Below, piece after piece: positions 53,882 to 62,640 of a stretch of DNA of 64,000 bases (the first letter of the stretch is position 1; each line of letters begins with the position of its first letter). The stretch spans positions 1-64,000 of the forward strand of contig JBMNHZ010000008.1 in the NCBI GenBank assembly GCA_050950645.1, written 5' to 3'. Below the pieces are notes generated by a model, which was given only the letters and a program-made list of their open reading frames with translations, searched no databases and was not told the origin of the DNA. Made by a program: the position numbers and the translations under genes. Source of the DNA: BRH-c25 sp012519325. GTDB taxonomy: Bacteria; Bacillota; Clostridia; Lutisporales; Lutisporaceae.

Positions 53882-55213
53882 CTAATCTCGTGATTCCATT
53901 TGTATACCTTCAGGGCAAAAATGAATCTTTCGACTAGGTCTTCCGTTCCTTCCATTTATATAACCGTATATGCAAACGTAATTCTTATTTTCAAGTCGCT
54001 CCAATACACGATTTGTATTCCTTATACTAATCTTCAGATAGTTCGATAAATCACTTGCAGTAAAATAGTCAGCCCTCTGTTCCGAAACAAAAGAATAAAT
54101 ATCATAAATTGTACTCACGGAAATACCGGTATTTTTAGAAATGTTCTGAAGTATTTCATCTATGCTTTTTCTATCGTTCCTAACTGGTTTAACAGGATAA
54201 ATCGTTGCCATTGCAGTATTTGACTTCATGCAAAGCGCAACATCGCGATCATCTTTGGACAACCTAACTAATGCCATTTGCGCACTGCGCCTTGCTCTCA
54301 AAATAGTATCTCCGCACCCAATTCCTATATGTATTGTATACAGTTTACTTTCGGACAATTTATCCAGTAAATCCAAATGAGTATATCCTTTTGTATCTGT
54401 TTCAATACTCCCTCTTTCTACCATGATAATGAATTCATTTGTACCCAAGTTAATAACAGTCCCGCCAATGCGTTTAGCATAAACAAAAATATACTCAAAT
54501 AACCGATTTGTTTCCTGACAATATATACTTTCACTGACAAAATCATCAGCAGCATCCAACGACATCAATAGTTGAATCTGCATAACAACAATACTACTAT
54601 TTGCAATAAGTTTCGTATTAATAAGTGCAATCATCTTATGTATTTCTTCAAGAATGTCGCCATATGAAGGAACAACAAAAACAACAGGTACTTTTTTCTT
54701 CTCCAACTCCTCTGCAACAGTATACAACCGAGTTAAACAGCCACTTGTATTACCTTCAGCCATATTCCTAAGATGAAACTGAATGGTCTTGTCATCATGA
54801 GTCGGATCAACGACATCAGAGACATAGATTTTATTTGGCATATTAGCTTTTTCCATTCCAATGTCTTTTAAAGCTTCCTGAATCTCAGCTTGTGTATAGG
54901 AATCAATACTTAACTTAGAGATGTCCCATCCCTTGTTTAGCGCTATAAGCAGAGCTCTATAAAGATTCCGACTTTCCGCTCGAAAATATCCCCAGGGGAC
55001 TTCAGGAGATATCTCTTTGCGGGAAAAGTTATAAGGAGCTTTTCCCGCAAAGATAATTCCGTCGTATTGTTGTTGTTTCCCCATTATCAAATCTGGGGCT
55101 TCCTTGTAATTCTTATAGATCAAATACTCTACAGAGATTTCTGCTTGCATTTCATTAACAACCTTTTGAATCTTAGCTTCGAAATAATCTGGAATTACAA
55201 ATGCTATCTTCAC
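53882..55213 (-). CDS. Transcriptional regulator with GGDEF-like middle domain and C-terminal helix-turn-helix
   Basis: The 443-residue cytoplasmic protein has an N-terminal domain like a sensor of the receptor/PrpR type (KIAFVIPDYFEAKIQKVVNEM, IFAGKAPYNFSRKEI). A middle domain resembles a degenerate nucleotide-cyclase fold (IGGTVINLGTNEFIIMVERG, HIGIGCGDTILRARRSAQMAL), and the C-terminal winged helix ends YCIYGYINGRNGRPSRKIHF-like. The GTG at 55213 follows GGGGG. It is downstream of, and on the same strand as, the island's transporter/peptidase genes and probably controls them. The family is not named with certainty. Confidence 0.7.
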   Translation of the reverse strand: MKIAFVIPDYFEAKIQKVVNEMQAEISVEYLIYKNYKEAPDLIMGKQQQYDGIIFAGKAPYNFSRKEISPEVPWGYFRAESRNLYRALLIALNKGWDISKLSIDSYTQAEIQEALKDIGMEKANMPNKIYVSDVVDPTHDDKTIQFHLRNMAEGNTSGCLTRLYTVAEELEKKKVPVVFVVPSYGDILEEIHKMIALINTKLIANSSIVVMQIQLLMSLDAADDFVSESIYCQETNRLFEYIFVYAKRIGGTVINLGTNEFIIMVERGSIETDTKGYTHLDLLDKLSESKLYTIHIGIGCGDTILRARRSAQMALVRLSKDDRDVALCMKSNTAMATIYPVKPVRNDRKSIDEILQNISKNTGISVSTIYDIYSFVSEQRADYFTASDLSNYLKISIRNTNRVLERLENKNYVCIYGYINGRNGRPSRKIHFCPEGIQMESRD

Positions 55214-55389
55214 ATCTATACCCCCAATTCTCAACAATAGAAATCAAGAGAAGTCAAACTATTCTGCATTTATCATTAATTATATACCTAGACATTTAGT
55301 TTACACAAACATTTCGTAATGCTGGCCGCATTTCATATAAACTGCCATGTTTAAGCAGAAATCTAACTTTAGGGAGCCTGTTATTTAGA

Positions 55390-55470
55390 TTATCTTCCAA
55401 GTATGAAACTTGCTGCAAACATAGCAAGAAAGCCCATAACAACATCTGTAATAATCAGCATAGGATGGTA
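55390..55470 (-). pseudogene. Severed C-terminus of the YjiG-like membrane protein
   Basis: The frame reads TYHPMLIITDVVMGFLAMFAASFILGR and then stops. It continues the protein that ends prematurely at 58436 (KSKYYPMLIN); the sequence ATCCTATGCTGATTA is duplicated at both places in the same codon phase. The IS30 insertion cut off this last membrane helix. Confidence 0.75.
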
Positions 55471-55571
55471 AGTTGTAAAATGAAGTGACGCAAGACAAGA
55501 AAATAGTAACTCATGGTAAATCCGATGTATAATGTTTAATAACTACAAAAAACATTGCAAAGGAGAATACC

Positions 55572-56627
55572 ATGAGCCAATATAATAATACCCTAGAATT
55601 GCGAAAATATAAACACCTTTCAGAACGAGAGCGCTACAAAATAGAAATATTGCTAAAAGAAGGACTTACGCCTTTAGAAATAGCAAAGCGGATAGGAAAA
55701 GGAGTCAGGACAATTGAACGAGAAATAGCAAAGGGGAAAATAAGACTTTTAAACCATGATTTAACGTACAGAGAAGAGTATTGTGCAGATGCAGGGCAAC
55801 GAATATACGAAGAAAATGCCAGAAACAAAGGCCCTGGATTAAAGATAGGAAAAGACCATAAATTGGCTAAATACATAGAAAACAGGATAATTAGAGATAA
55901 GTATTCGCCTGATGCAGTAATTGGAGAGATTAAAGAAAAGGGACTTGAGTTTGAAACAGAGATATGTACAAAGACATTGTATAACTATATAGACCGGGGT
56001 GATGTGTTCCTAACCCTTACGAACAAAGACCTACAAGTGAAAAGGGAAGGTAAAAAGAGAAACTACAAGAAGATAAAAATAGCACATAAAAACCTTAAAG
56101 GAACAAGTATTGAGGAAAGGCCGTCTGAGATCGATAAAAGAGAGGAATATGGACACTGGGAAATGGATTGTGTTGTTGGGAAAAGAGAAGGAAGTGGAGC
56201 GGTATTACTGGTGCTAAGTGAGAGAAGCAGGCGAGAGGAAATCATACTAAAAATACCTAGTAAGACGCAGGGATCAGTAGTTGCATCACTTGATAGACTT
56301 GAAGGGAAATATGGCAAAGAATTCAGAGAAAAGTTCAAAACAATAACAGTAGATAATGGAAGTGAGTTCTTAGATTATGAGGGCATAGAACGGTCGATAA
56401 AAGGCGAGGACAAGAAGAGGGTGAAACTGTACTACGCACACCCATATAGCTCTTGGGAGCGAGGAACAAACGAAAACATAAACAAATTAATACGGCGGTT
56501 CATACCGAAGGGTACAGATATAGGCAAGATAAGCAAGGCAAGGATAAAATACATAGAAAACTGGATAAACAGCTATCCAAGAAGAATATTTGGCTATAAA
56601 TCGGCAAATGACATGGTAGTAGCCTAA
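55572..56627 (+). CDS. IS30-family transposase
   Basis: The 351-residue transposase has an N-terminal helix-turn-helix (RYKIEILLKEGLTPLEIAKRIGKGVRTIEREIAKG, given as a region) and an RNase H-like core with Asp in YGHWEMDCVVGKREG, Asp in ITVDNGSEFLDY and Glu in YSSWERGTNENINKLIRRF. The frame is intact, with ribosome site AAAGGAG. It is likely functional, although the element's right end is now separated by the nested IS256. Confidence 0.97.
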   Translation: MSQYNNTLELRKYKHLSERERYKIEILLKEGLTPLEIAKRIGKGVRTIEREIAKGKIRLLNHDLTYREEYCADAGQRIYEENARNKGPGLKIGKDHKLAKYIENRIIRDKYSPDAVIGEIKEKGLEFETEICTKTLYNYIDRGDVFLTLTNKDLQVKREGKKRNYKKIKIAHKNLKGTSIEERPSEIDKREEYGHWEMDCVVGKREGSGAVLLVLSERSRREEIILKIPSKTQGSVVASLDRLEGKYGKEFREKFKTITVDNGSEFLDYEGIERSIKGEDKKRVKLYYAHPYSSWERGTNENINKLIRRFIPKGTDIGKISKARIKYIENWINSYPRRIFGYKSANDMVVA

Positions 56628-56630
56628 GGG

Positions 56631-56817
56631 GCAAAAACTTTTTCAAGAATCCAGTTGACAACGAGCCTCCCCTATATGATAAACAGCCAGCGAGCCATCC
56701 CTCCATGCCCCCGAAGCATATGCAAGGAGCATGGCTAAGGGGCATAGATGGCTGGCTAGCCAATAGGCTATCATACAGGAACCCCTCATTGTAAACCGCG
56801 CTTAAAAAACTTTTTGC
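56631..56817. repeat. IS-carried long imperfect hairpin, copy D
   Basis: Copy D starts 3 bp after the IS30 transposase stop. Its outer arms are GCAAAAACTTTTTCAAG and CTTAAAAAACTTTTTGC (15 of 17 paired). GTTGACAACGAG faces CTCATTGTAAAC (10 of 12). Inner stems include TATGATA/TATCATA, a GCCAGCgAGCCATC arm facing GATGGCTGGC, and ATGCCCC/GGGGCAT. The 16-nt GTTGACAACGAGCCTC is identical to copy A in IS256. Confidence 0.7.
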
Positions 56818-56868
56818 TCGGCTCTGTAAGAGACTTTGAAGAAATACAATAAACAATAAGGTTACATT

Positions 56869-58386
56869 AGAGACTGTAAATAATTTTGTGGGTAGGGAAG
56901 GATAACTTCCTTTCCGGACAAGATTCGCCCACATTGAGTTGGTATTATTTTGCCAGAATCGTTCAGTTTTATGTATGAAATTGGACTGTTCTGGCAATAA
57001 TTTTATCGACAAGGTCCATAAGAAATATTCCGATAGAAGGCATGAGCGTCTGGCTGCTCGGCCTTTTATCATTTATAGCTGTTTAGATATATGGAGTTAC
57101 TTGTTCCTCAAACATAATCAGTAGATGATTCAATACCTGATCCCAATCCTTATATCTTTGAGTCCATTTCTTCATCACATTACGACTTGAAAGGTACAAC
57201 ATTTTTTCTAAAGCTGAATCTGACGGAAAGACGGTCTTTGATTTTGTTACCTTTCTAAATTGTCTATGTAAACTTTCAATTATGTTGGTCGTATATATTA
57301 TCCTCCTGATTTCCGCAGGATATTTGAAGAATGGGCTTAAAACATCCCAGTTAGTTTCCCAATTCCTTGTAGCATAAGGATACTGCTTGCCCCATTTGCT
57401 GTTTATTTCATAAAGTTTAGTTAAACCAACTTCCTCATTTGATGAGGTATAGACTGCTTTGAAATCTCTAGCAAATTCTTTAAGATGTTTGTAAGATACA
57501 TACTTAAACGAGTTTCTCAGCTGGTGGATAATACACCTTTGTATCTCGGCTTTTGGGTATGCTGTTTGTATGGCTTCCTTAAGGCCGGATAGGCCATCAA
57601 CACTGAATATTAGTACCTCTTGCACTCCTCTGTTCTTAAGCTCTGTTAGAACTCCAAGCCAGAACTTAGAGGATTCATTTCCTCCTATCCATACACCAAG
57701 GATATCTTTGTTGCCATCCAGATCTATGCCCAAAACTACATAAGCAGCTTTGTTTAGAATATGTCCATCTTCTCTGACCTTGTAATGTATCGCATCCATA
57801 AATATGAATGGATATATGGGGTCTAATGCTCTGCTCTGCCATTCTTTGATTTCAGGCACAAGCCTTTCAGTGATTTTGCTAACCATTTCAGCAGAAACCT
57901 CTATACCATACAAATCTTTAATCTGGTCATGAATATCTCTAGTGGACATACCACGGGAATATAGAGATATTATCTTTTCCTCCAAGCCGGATATATCCCT
58001 TTTGTACTTAGGAACTATTTTGGGTTCAAAGTCACCCTTACGGTCTCTGGGAATGTCCAGTTCAAACTCTCCAAACTGGCTTTTAACAGTCTTTTGTGAG
58101 TACCCATTACGTTCATTGTCTGTCTCAATTAACTTCTCATTTTTAGGATACCCAATCGAGACATCAAGTTCTGCTTCAAGCATCTCCTGGATAGTGTCTT
58201 TAAACAAATCTTTAAAGTAGCTGTAAATGTCACCTACGTTCTGAAATTGGTTTTCCTTAATCATTTCCTTGATAAATTTTTTTTCTACTGCTGTTCCCAT
58301 ATAAAATACTCCTTTCTGGCTTATATTTGATTCTTGCCAGAAAGGAGTTAATTTTTTCACTCACCCACAGAATTATTTACATTACC
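56869..58386 (-). mobile_element. IS256-family insertion sequence, copy 2, nested in IS30
   Basis: The ends are inverted repeats containing TGTAAATAATTTTGTGGGT and TGTAAATAATTCTGTGGGT. A 7-bp direct repeat TTACATT flanks the element (56862-56868 and 58387-58393), close to the 8-9 bp usual for IS256. It lies wholly between the IS30 transposase gene and the IS30 right end. Its own 210-bp region beyond the transposase stop also folds (ATTATTTTGCCAGAA facing TTCTGGCAATAAT). Confidence 0.88.
57083..58300 (-). CDS. IS256-family transposase
   Basis: The 405-residue DDE transposase has catalytic regions IFMDAIHYKVREDG (Asp), IFSVDGLSGLKEAI (Asp) and YTTNIIESLHRQFRK (Glu), and the Cys-His pair QRCIIHQLRN. 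The frame is intact. The start at 58300 follows AAAGGAG; a 20-residue upstream extension is not needed. It differs clearly from the IS256 transposase at 15.3 kb, so the two arrived independently. Confidence 0.97.
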   Translation of the reverse strand: MGTAVEKKFIKEMIKENQFQNVGDIYSYFKDLFKDTIQEMLEAELDVSIGYPKNEKLIETDNERNGYSQKTVKSQFGEFELDIPRDRKGDFEPKIVPKYKRDISGLEEKIISLYSRGMSTRDIHDQIKDLYGIEVSAEMVSKITERLVPEIKEWQSRALDPIYPFIFMDAIHYKVREDGHILNKAAYVVLGIDLDGNKDILGVWIGGNESSKFWLGVLTELKNRGVQEVLIFSVDGLSGLKEAIQTAYPKAEIQRCIIHQLRNSFKYVSYKHLKEFARDFKAVYTSSNEEVGLTKLYEINSKWGKQYPYATRNWETNWDVLSPFFKYPAEIRRIIYTTNIIESLHRQFRKVTKSKTVFPSDSALEKMLYLSSRNVMKKWTQRYKDWDQVLNHLLIMFEEQVTPYI

Positions 58387-58435
58387 TTACATTATGCAAA
58401 TTTACCAAATATTTCACGTCACTTAAACTTGCAAT

Positions 58436-58852
58436 TTAGTTAATCAGCATAGGATAGTACTTACTCTTGACATCAGCTGTACCAAGTACGCGACCCATAT
58501 ACTGAACGCAAGAACCAAACATCATAATGCCAACCAGCAAAATGCCAGCTTCATTACCTGTGATATCGCCGCTTAGAGCCAAACTTGCTGCAGCACCTAT
58601 TCCACCACCTGTAGACAATAAACCGGCAACAACAACTGTTGCAGTAATTCCAGATAAGCCAAATATACCCATAACTGGTCCAAATATAGTCCCGATAACT
58701 TTTGATAATCCACTGAGATTAAGAATTTGAATCAAAGCAAATGCAAATAATACATTAGGAGCCATGTTGTTCATTGACATGGTAAAGCCTTTACGTGCAC
58801 CCTCTACAAAACTGGTAAGAAAGTTCTTTTTGACAGTTGCATTACTATCCAT
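58436..58852 (-). CDS. YjiG-like nucleoside-recognition-domain membrane protein, C-terminally truncated by IS30
   Basis: The 138-residue protein resembles E. coli YjiG and spore-maturation protein SpmB. It shows NMAPNVLFAFALIQILNLSGLSKVIGTIFGP (residues 28-58), a Gly/Ala-rich helix (STGGGIGAAASLALSGDITGNEAG), and the end GSCVQYMGRVLGTADVKSKYYPMLIN. The last five or so residues come from the junction with IS30. The missing end, with the final helix, is found at 55390-55470. It lies 1 bp after the yjiH-like gene. The two together probably formed a two-part transporter or permease; whether the shortened protein still works is unknown. Confidence 0.82.
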   Translation of the reverse strand: MDSNATVKKNFLTSFVEGARKGFTMSMNNMAPNVLFAFALIQILNLSGLSKVIGTIFGPVMGIFGLSGITATVVVAGLLSTGGGIGAAASLALSGDITGNEAGILLVGIMMFGSCVQYMGRVLGTADVKSKYYPMLIN

Positions 58853-58853
58853 A

Positions 58854-59531
58854 TTAATCCTCCTTCACAAAACGCACAGCATATAAGCGAACAACATTAG
58901 TTGCAAGTATCTTAAATACTAAGATAATAAGAAGAGGCACAATAATTGGAACGTTAAGAAATGTAAATAATGCAGCACCACTTGAGAGATAATTTGTTAA
59001 TACTGCACCTGCACTAAACTGGAAACCTCCGGCAAAAATAAGCCTTTCTTTCTCAGTAATCTCTCCTCTATCATACAATTCCTTAGTCATTGATGCGCCA
59101 GTATCTGTAGACTGAAGACTGGCAACAAGAGCAAGACCGCAAATACCAGGAATTCCAAGCATCGGCTTCAGTAACGGCGTCATCAGCTTTTCTGCTGCTC
59201 TTAATCCATCCAAATCCTCAACAATCTTAACAACGCCTAAAGCAAGCATAACCGCCGGTGTCAATGTCAGCGCAAACAGCCATCCATCTCTTACACCAAC
59301 ACCGCCAGTACCTCTGAAATTGGAGGCTAAGGTTCCACCACCTTCAGCAAGTGTGCCTAGCTTACCGAAAGAACCCAAAACGTTTGTAAAATCAAAGAAT
59401 TTCATAAAAGAATCTGCCTTTTGGAAGATTCCCGAAAAAAACAGGATGGCCAGCACAAGTGATATGTATCCGGCAATACGTACCCTGCTCTTTCCTCCTT
59501 CTACGGTTTCCATCGTGTTAGGTTTACTCAT
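58854..59531 (-). CDS. YjiH-like membrane protein (nucleoside recognition/Gate domain)
   Basis: The 225-residue protein has about five hydrophobic helices and the landmarks DGWLFALTLTPAVMLALGVVKIVE, LKPMLGIPGICGLALVASLQSTDTGASMTKELYDRGEITEKERLIFAGGFQFSAGAVLTNY (region, residues 140-200). It matches the YjiH/SpmA side of the YjiGH pair. It lies 17 bp after the peptidase gene and 1 bp before the yjiG-like gene. A transport role for a small peptide or its breakdown product, linked with the peptidase, is inference from the operon. Confidence 0.82.
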   Translation of the reverse strand: MSKPNTMETVEGGKSRVRIAGYISLVLAILFFSGIFQKADSFMKFFDFTNVLGSFGKLGTLAEGGGTLASNFRGTGGVGVRDGWLFALTLTPAVMLALGVVKIVEDLDGLRAAEKLMTPLLKPMLGIPGICGLALVASLQSTDTGASMTKELYDRGEITEKERLIFAGGFQFSAGAVLTNYLSSGAALFTFLNVPIIVPLLIILVFKILATNVVRLYAVRFVKED

Positions 59532-59548
59532 CTGTTTTTCCTCCTTGT

Positions 59549-61012
59549 TTAGATATTATCTAGTGGAAATATCGGACGTCTAGTGTGCTTGTATACTAAA
59601 CTGTCTGGATTCTGAGGAGCAATCGCAGGCAGTTCAATATCCATCATCTTGTAAGCGATTGTGCCATAAGATGCTCTGTAATGCACTGCGGACTTAACAG
59701 CTATTACCTTGAAATCTGTTGGTGTGAGACCATTAATACGGAAGGCCTCAAGATCCCATGCTTGTGTCCGGAATGTACTTACAATTACATGTATATCGTC
59801 GATTACGAGAACGGCACTTTTTCCGAGATTTGTCAAAGTACCAGGGCAATAGTCTTTAGTGAAATGAATCCCATCTGTTACTGCTTTTACATAGGCTTCA
59901 CACTCAATTGGGCCTCCAGTTATATCAGGACTTAATTTGCCGCCAAGTTTTACATGTATGGTCTGTCCAATGCCAGCCTGCACAGCCTGTTCGACGGTTT
60001 CGGGATCATAAATCGTTGCAAATGTAACTTTTTTTACCTTTCTCTCAAGCAAACGACGTAACATTCCGGTGCTATCGCCTGTTGCACCTGAACCAGGATT
60101 ATCAGCAACATCTGCAAAGACAAATGGACCCTCATCGGTGGATAATACATCGTCTATTGCCTCATCAATTGTATAAAACTTCCGTTTGAAATTGTGTCGG
60201 TTATCCCAGATTTCATGTCCAAGTTTGGTAGCAATATCCATTGCCAATTCGGTATCATTGTTTGTAATGGCTATTACACTCATACCCTGTTCATAAATGT
60301 CCGCAGAGAAGAAACCATGACATATGTTAACATTGTATATTTCTCCAGTTTTTCTCATACTCTGCGCTAGTTTTACATATCTTTCCATTTCTGTTCCTGA
60401 AGTAGGCATATATGGCAGAAGGAGATCCAACTGATTCAAACTCATTGTAGGATTTATTTCTCCGTTCAGTGTTTTGTCCATGCATTCTGCTGCCCTGAAA
60501 CCTGCATCATATGTATCAGTATGAGGATAATAGTCATATGGAAACAACGCAGTTGCATTGCTTACCATTTTCTTTGTAACATTGGCATGCAAGTCAAGGG
60601 ATGCAATAATGGGGATGTCATGTCCAGTCACCTCACGGATAGTAGACAATAGTTCTCCTTCGCCATCTTGATACCCATCAACAACCATCGCCCCATGTAG
60701 AGCAAGTAAAATACCAGAAATTTCCTCTTTTTTGATTACTTCAAGCAATTTTCTTTTAGCTGTTTCAAATACATCCTTTGTTACGATTCCTCCTGGCTGA
60801 GCATTAAATGCCAGTACCGGAAGAAGCTCATACTCTTTTCTGCCGGCATAGTAATCAATAAAGGCACCTATTTCATTTTTTGCACCCTGGAAACGATCAA
60901 TTATCTCCTTTCCAAACAAATAATCTCTCGCTCTGAACTCCTCTTCTCCAGTCATATCAGGAGCAAAGCTATTCGTCTCATGCTTGAATTCGGCAATTAG
61001 AATCCTTTTCAC
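59549..61012 (-). CDS. M81-family metallopeptidase (MlrC-like)
   Basis: The 487-residue protein belongs to the family of MlrC, the zinc peptidase acting last in microcystin linear-peptide breakdown. Signatures are the opening RILIAEFKHETNSFAP, ASLDLHANVTKKMV (metal-site region) and FADVADNPGSGATGDSTGMLRRLLE. The GTG at 61012 is preferred to the longer frame because GAAGGAG precedes it and family members start with KRILIAEF-like sequence. It is the first gene of the island operon with the YjiH/YjiG-like proteins. The natural substrate is likely a small peptide, not necessarily a toxin. Confidence 0.9.
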   Translation of the reverse strand: MKRILIAEFKHETNSFAPDMTGEEEFRARDYLFGKEIIDRFQGAKNEIGAFIDYYAGRKEYELLPVLAFNAQPGGIVTKDVFETAKRKLLEVIKKEEISGILLALHGAMVVDGYQDGEGELLSTIREVTGHDIPIIASLDLHANVTKKMVSNATALFPYDYYPHTDTYDAGFRAAECMDKTLNGEINPTMSLNQLDLLLPYMPTSGTEMERYVKLAQSMRKTGEIYNVNICHGFFSADIYEQGMSVIAITNNDTELAMDIATKLGHEIWDNRHNFKRKFYTIDEAIDDVLSTDEGPFVFADVADNPGSGATGDSTGMLRRLLERKVKKVTFATIYDPETVEQAVQAGIGQTIHVKLGGKLSPDITGGPIECEAYVKAVTDGIHFTKDYCPGTLTNLGKSAVLVIDDIHVIVSTFRTQAWDLEAFRINGLTPTDFKVIAVKSAVHYRASYGTIAYKMMDIELPAIAPQNPDSLVYKHTRRPIFPLDNI

Positions 61013-61237
61013 TTTTCTCCTTCCTTTCATAATTTTACAAAATCTGTTTGAAAAGTGCACTTTCTCTTAAGATAAATGTACAACAGTGTTTTTGACCAAA
61101 ACATATCCAAATATAACCATGCTTATCTCTATGAATAAAGAGAATATAAAAAAACGGCAGCATAACTACCGTTAAATACAAAACAAGCGAATTAAAGCTA
61201 TCAGCTTAGATGGACTTCGCTTATAAAAGCAGAGTCA
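61013..61237. other. Upstream region of the island operon, no gene seen
   Basis: AT-rich sequence that must contain the promoter of the peptidase operon on the minus strand. A stem ACGGCAG/CTACCGT-like (ACGGCAGCATAACTACCGT) lies near 61155. Nothing else is recognised. Confidence 0.35.
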
Positions 61238-61354
61238 CATTCAATTAGTAAACATATTCGCTTCAAATATCTAAAGAATCATAAAGGGAAATCTCTGCGT
61301 GAGATTTTAAGAGAGACAGTACATCATTTTGAAACTGTCAAAAAATATGTTTAA
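61238..61354 (+). pseudogene. Remnant of an IS21 transposase N-terminus
   Basis: An open stretch reads FKYLKNHKGKSLREILRETVHHFETVKKYV and then stops. The pattern GKSLREIxRETxHxFxTVKKYV is the N-terminal helix-turn-helix typical of IstA. Only about 39 codons remain and there is no ribosome site. It lies inside the island near attR and shows that a further IS21 once sat there. Confidence 0.6.
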
Positions 61355-61420
61355 AAAGAAAATTTCAATATTTCTAAGACTAAACTCTTATCATTATACA
61401 TCATAACAATAGCCCCTGCA

Positions 61421-61474
61421 GGTTCGGGACCAAGAGGGCGCAGGTTCAAATCCTGTCGCCCCGACCATTGAAAA
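61421..61474 (+). repeat. Right attachment site (attR): 3' fragment of tRNA-Pro
   Basis: The 54 bp are identical to 53647-53700: the tRNA-Pro 3' half from the anticodon stem on, CCA, and TTGAAAA. No 5' half precedes it, so it is not a functional tRNA. It is followed by what was probably the original tRNA terminator. Confidence 0.88.
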
Positions 61475-61483
61475 TAAATAATA

Positions 61484-61511
61484 AAGCAGCTCCTGCGAGC
61501 TGCTTTTTTTT
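61484..61511. terminator. Strong terminator next to attR
   Basis: A stem AGCAGCT/AGCTGCT with a 6-nt loop and seven or eight T on the plus strand. It touches the stop codon of the ddh gene on the minus strand and may serve both directions. Confidence 0.85.
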
Positions 61512-62499
61512 ATAACAGATCCTTTATCAGTTCGTCCCTGCTTTTAACAGACAGGTAACTAACAGGTACATCGAATATTGTCTTGGCTCCCTTCATTCCC
61601 TCTTTATACATTCTGAAAGCCGCCCTTGCATAAGCTAAAAGCACGCTGCTTGTAAACTCGGCATTGCTTTCCAATTTCAGAGAAAACTCTATAGTGTGAT
61701 TATGTAGTTTTTCAACTCCCGTTATACCGTTTCTTATTACAAGTCCTCCGTGAGGCATTTGTGTATGATTTCTTTCAAACTCTTCTTCACTTATAAAGTG
61801 AATAATGGTTTCGTAACCGGCAAAATAATCTGGCATATTTTTTATTTCGTATTCTATTCTATTTTTATCAGCACCCTCTTGACAGACTACAAAGCATTCT
61901 CTTACATGTTTTTCTCCTGCCTTAAGTGTGGGGTTTTCTCCTCGCCTTACACGCTCTACGGCACTTTCAATGGGTATTGTATACTGAATGCCTCTTTTTA
62001 CCCCTTCAACCTTGCGTATGGCATCTGAGTGGCCTTGGCTGACACCTTTCCCCCAGAATGTATAATCCTTGCCATTTTCCAGAACCGCATTGGAAATCAT
62101 CCTTATCATTGAAAACAGTCCCGGATCCCATCCTATGGATATTATGCTTACTTTTCCCGAAGAAAGGGCGCTTTTGTTAACATTTTCCAAATATTCGGGG
62201 ATTCTTGCATGATTATCAAAACTGTCTACTGTATTAAACATTTTTGCAAATTGTACTCCGTGTACGGGAAGATCTTTTGCGGAGCCTGTACACAAGACTA
62301 TAACATCAATACTGTCTCTGTATTTTTCGGCTTCGGAAAAGCTTACTACTTCGGCCTTTTGATCCTTTATTCTTATCTCATGGGGATTTCTTCTTGTAAA
62401 AACAGCAACCAGTTCCATGTCGGAGCTGTTTCTTATTGCAGTTTCCAATCCCTTTCCTATGTTACCGTATCCGACGATACCTATTCTGATTTTTTCCAT
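61510..62499 (-). CDS. ddh: meso-Diaminopimelate dehydrogenase
   Basis: The 329-residue NADPH-dependent enzyme makes meso-diaminopimelate directly from tetrahydrodipicolinate and ammonia, for lysine and peptidoglycan. The Rossmann start is IRIGIVGYGNIGKGLE. Substrate-site sequences are CTGSAKDLPVHG, NTVDSFDNHARIPEY, SIGWDPGLFSMIRM, TFWGKGVSQGHSDAIR and NAEFTSSVLLAYARAA. Length is typical. The start at 62499 follows GGAGGAAG. It is monocistronic, downstream of the island's right border and outside it. Confidence 0.96.
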   Translation of the reverse strand: MEKIRIGIVGYGNIGKGLETAIRNSSDMELVAVFTRRNPHEIRIKDQKAEVVSFSEAEKYRDSIDVIVLCTGSAKDLPVHGVQFAKMFNTVDSFDNHARIPEYLENVNKSALSSGKVSIISIGWDPGLFSMIRMISNAVLENGKDYTFWGKGVSQGHSDAIRKVEGVKRGIQYTIPIESAVERVRRGENPTLKAGEKHVRECFVVCQEGADKNRIEYEIKNMPDYFAGYETIIHFISEEEFERNHTQMPHGGLVIRNGITGVEKLHNHTIEFSLKLESNAEFTSSVLLAYARAAFRMYKEGMKGAKTIFDVPVSYLSVKSRDELIKDLL

Positions 62500-62640
62500 A
62501 GCTTCCTCCACTGTTATATTTTGTCACCATTCCTATATAATATAGTGTGAATGCTTTTTTTAGTATATTATTATAATTATTATATGTCAAGAAACGAATT
62601 TTTCTAGCCTGATTCTGCCAAGCAGAAGATTGGAACAGCA

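Larger units (their letters stand above)
55472..58435 (+). mobile_element. IS30-family insertion sequence, itself interrupted by an IS256
   Basis: The ends share the inverted pattern AAGTGACG (left GTAAAATGAAGTGACG, right read inward GCAAGTTTAAGTGACG). Direct copies of TAATCAGCATAGGAT flank it (55452-55466 and 58441-58455). Its transposase is intact, but between the transposase and the right end lies an IS256 of 1518 bp. Without that the element is about 1.44 kb. The 15-bp flanking duplication is longer than the 2-3 bp usual for IS30. Ends are good to a few bases. Confidence 0.75.

Noticed and set aside
56869..57082. Fifth copy of the IS-carried hairpin in the second IS256
   Set aside because: The region folds (ATTATTTTGCCAGAA facing TTCTGGCAATAAT) but shares neither the GCATTTATTCCACG arm nor the GTTGACAACGAGCCTC motif, so it was not counted with copies A-D.
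61421..61493. Second tRNA-Pro gene
   Set aside because: Only the 3' half is present; acceptor 5' strand and D-arm are missing. It is treated as an attachment-site fragment.
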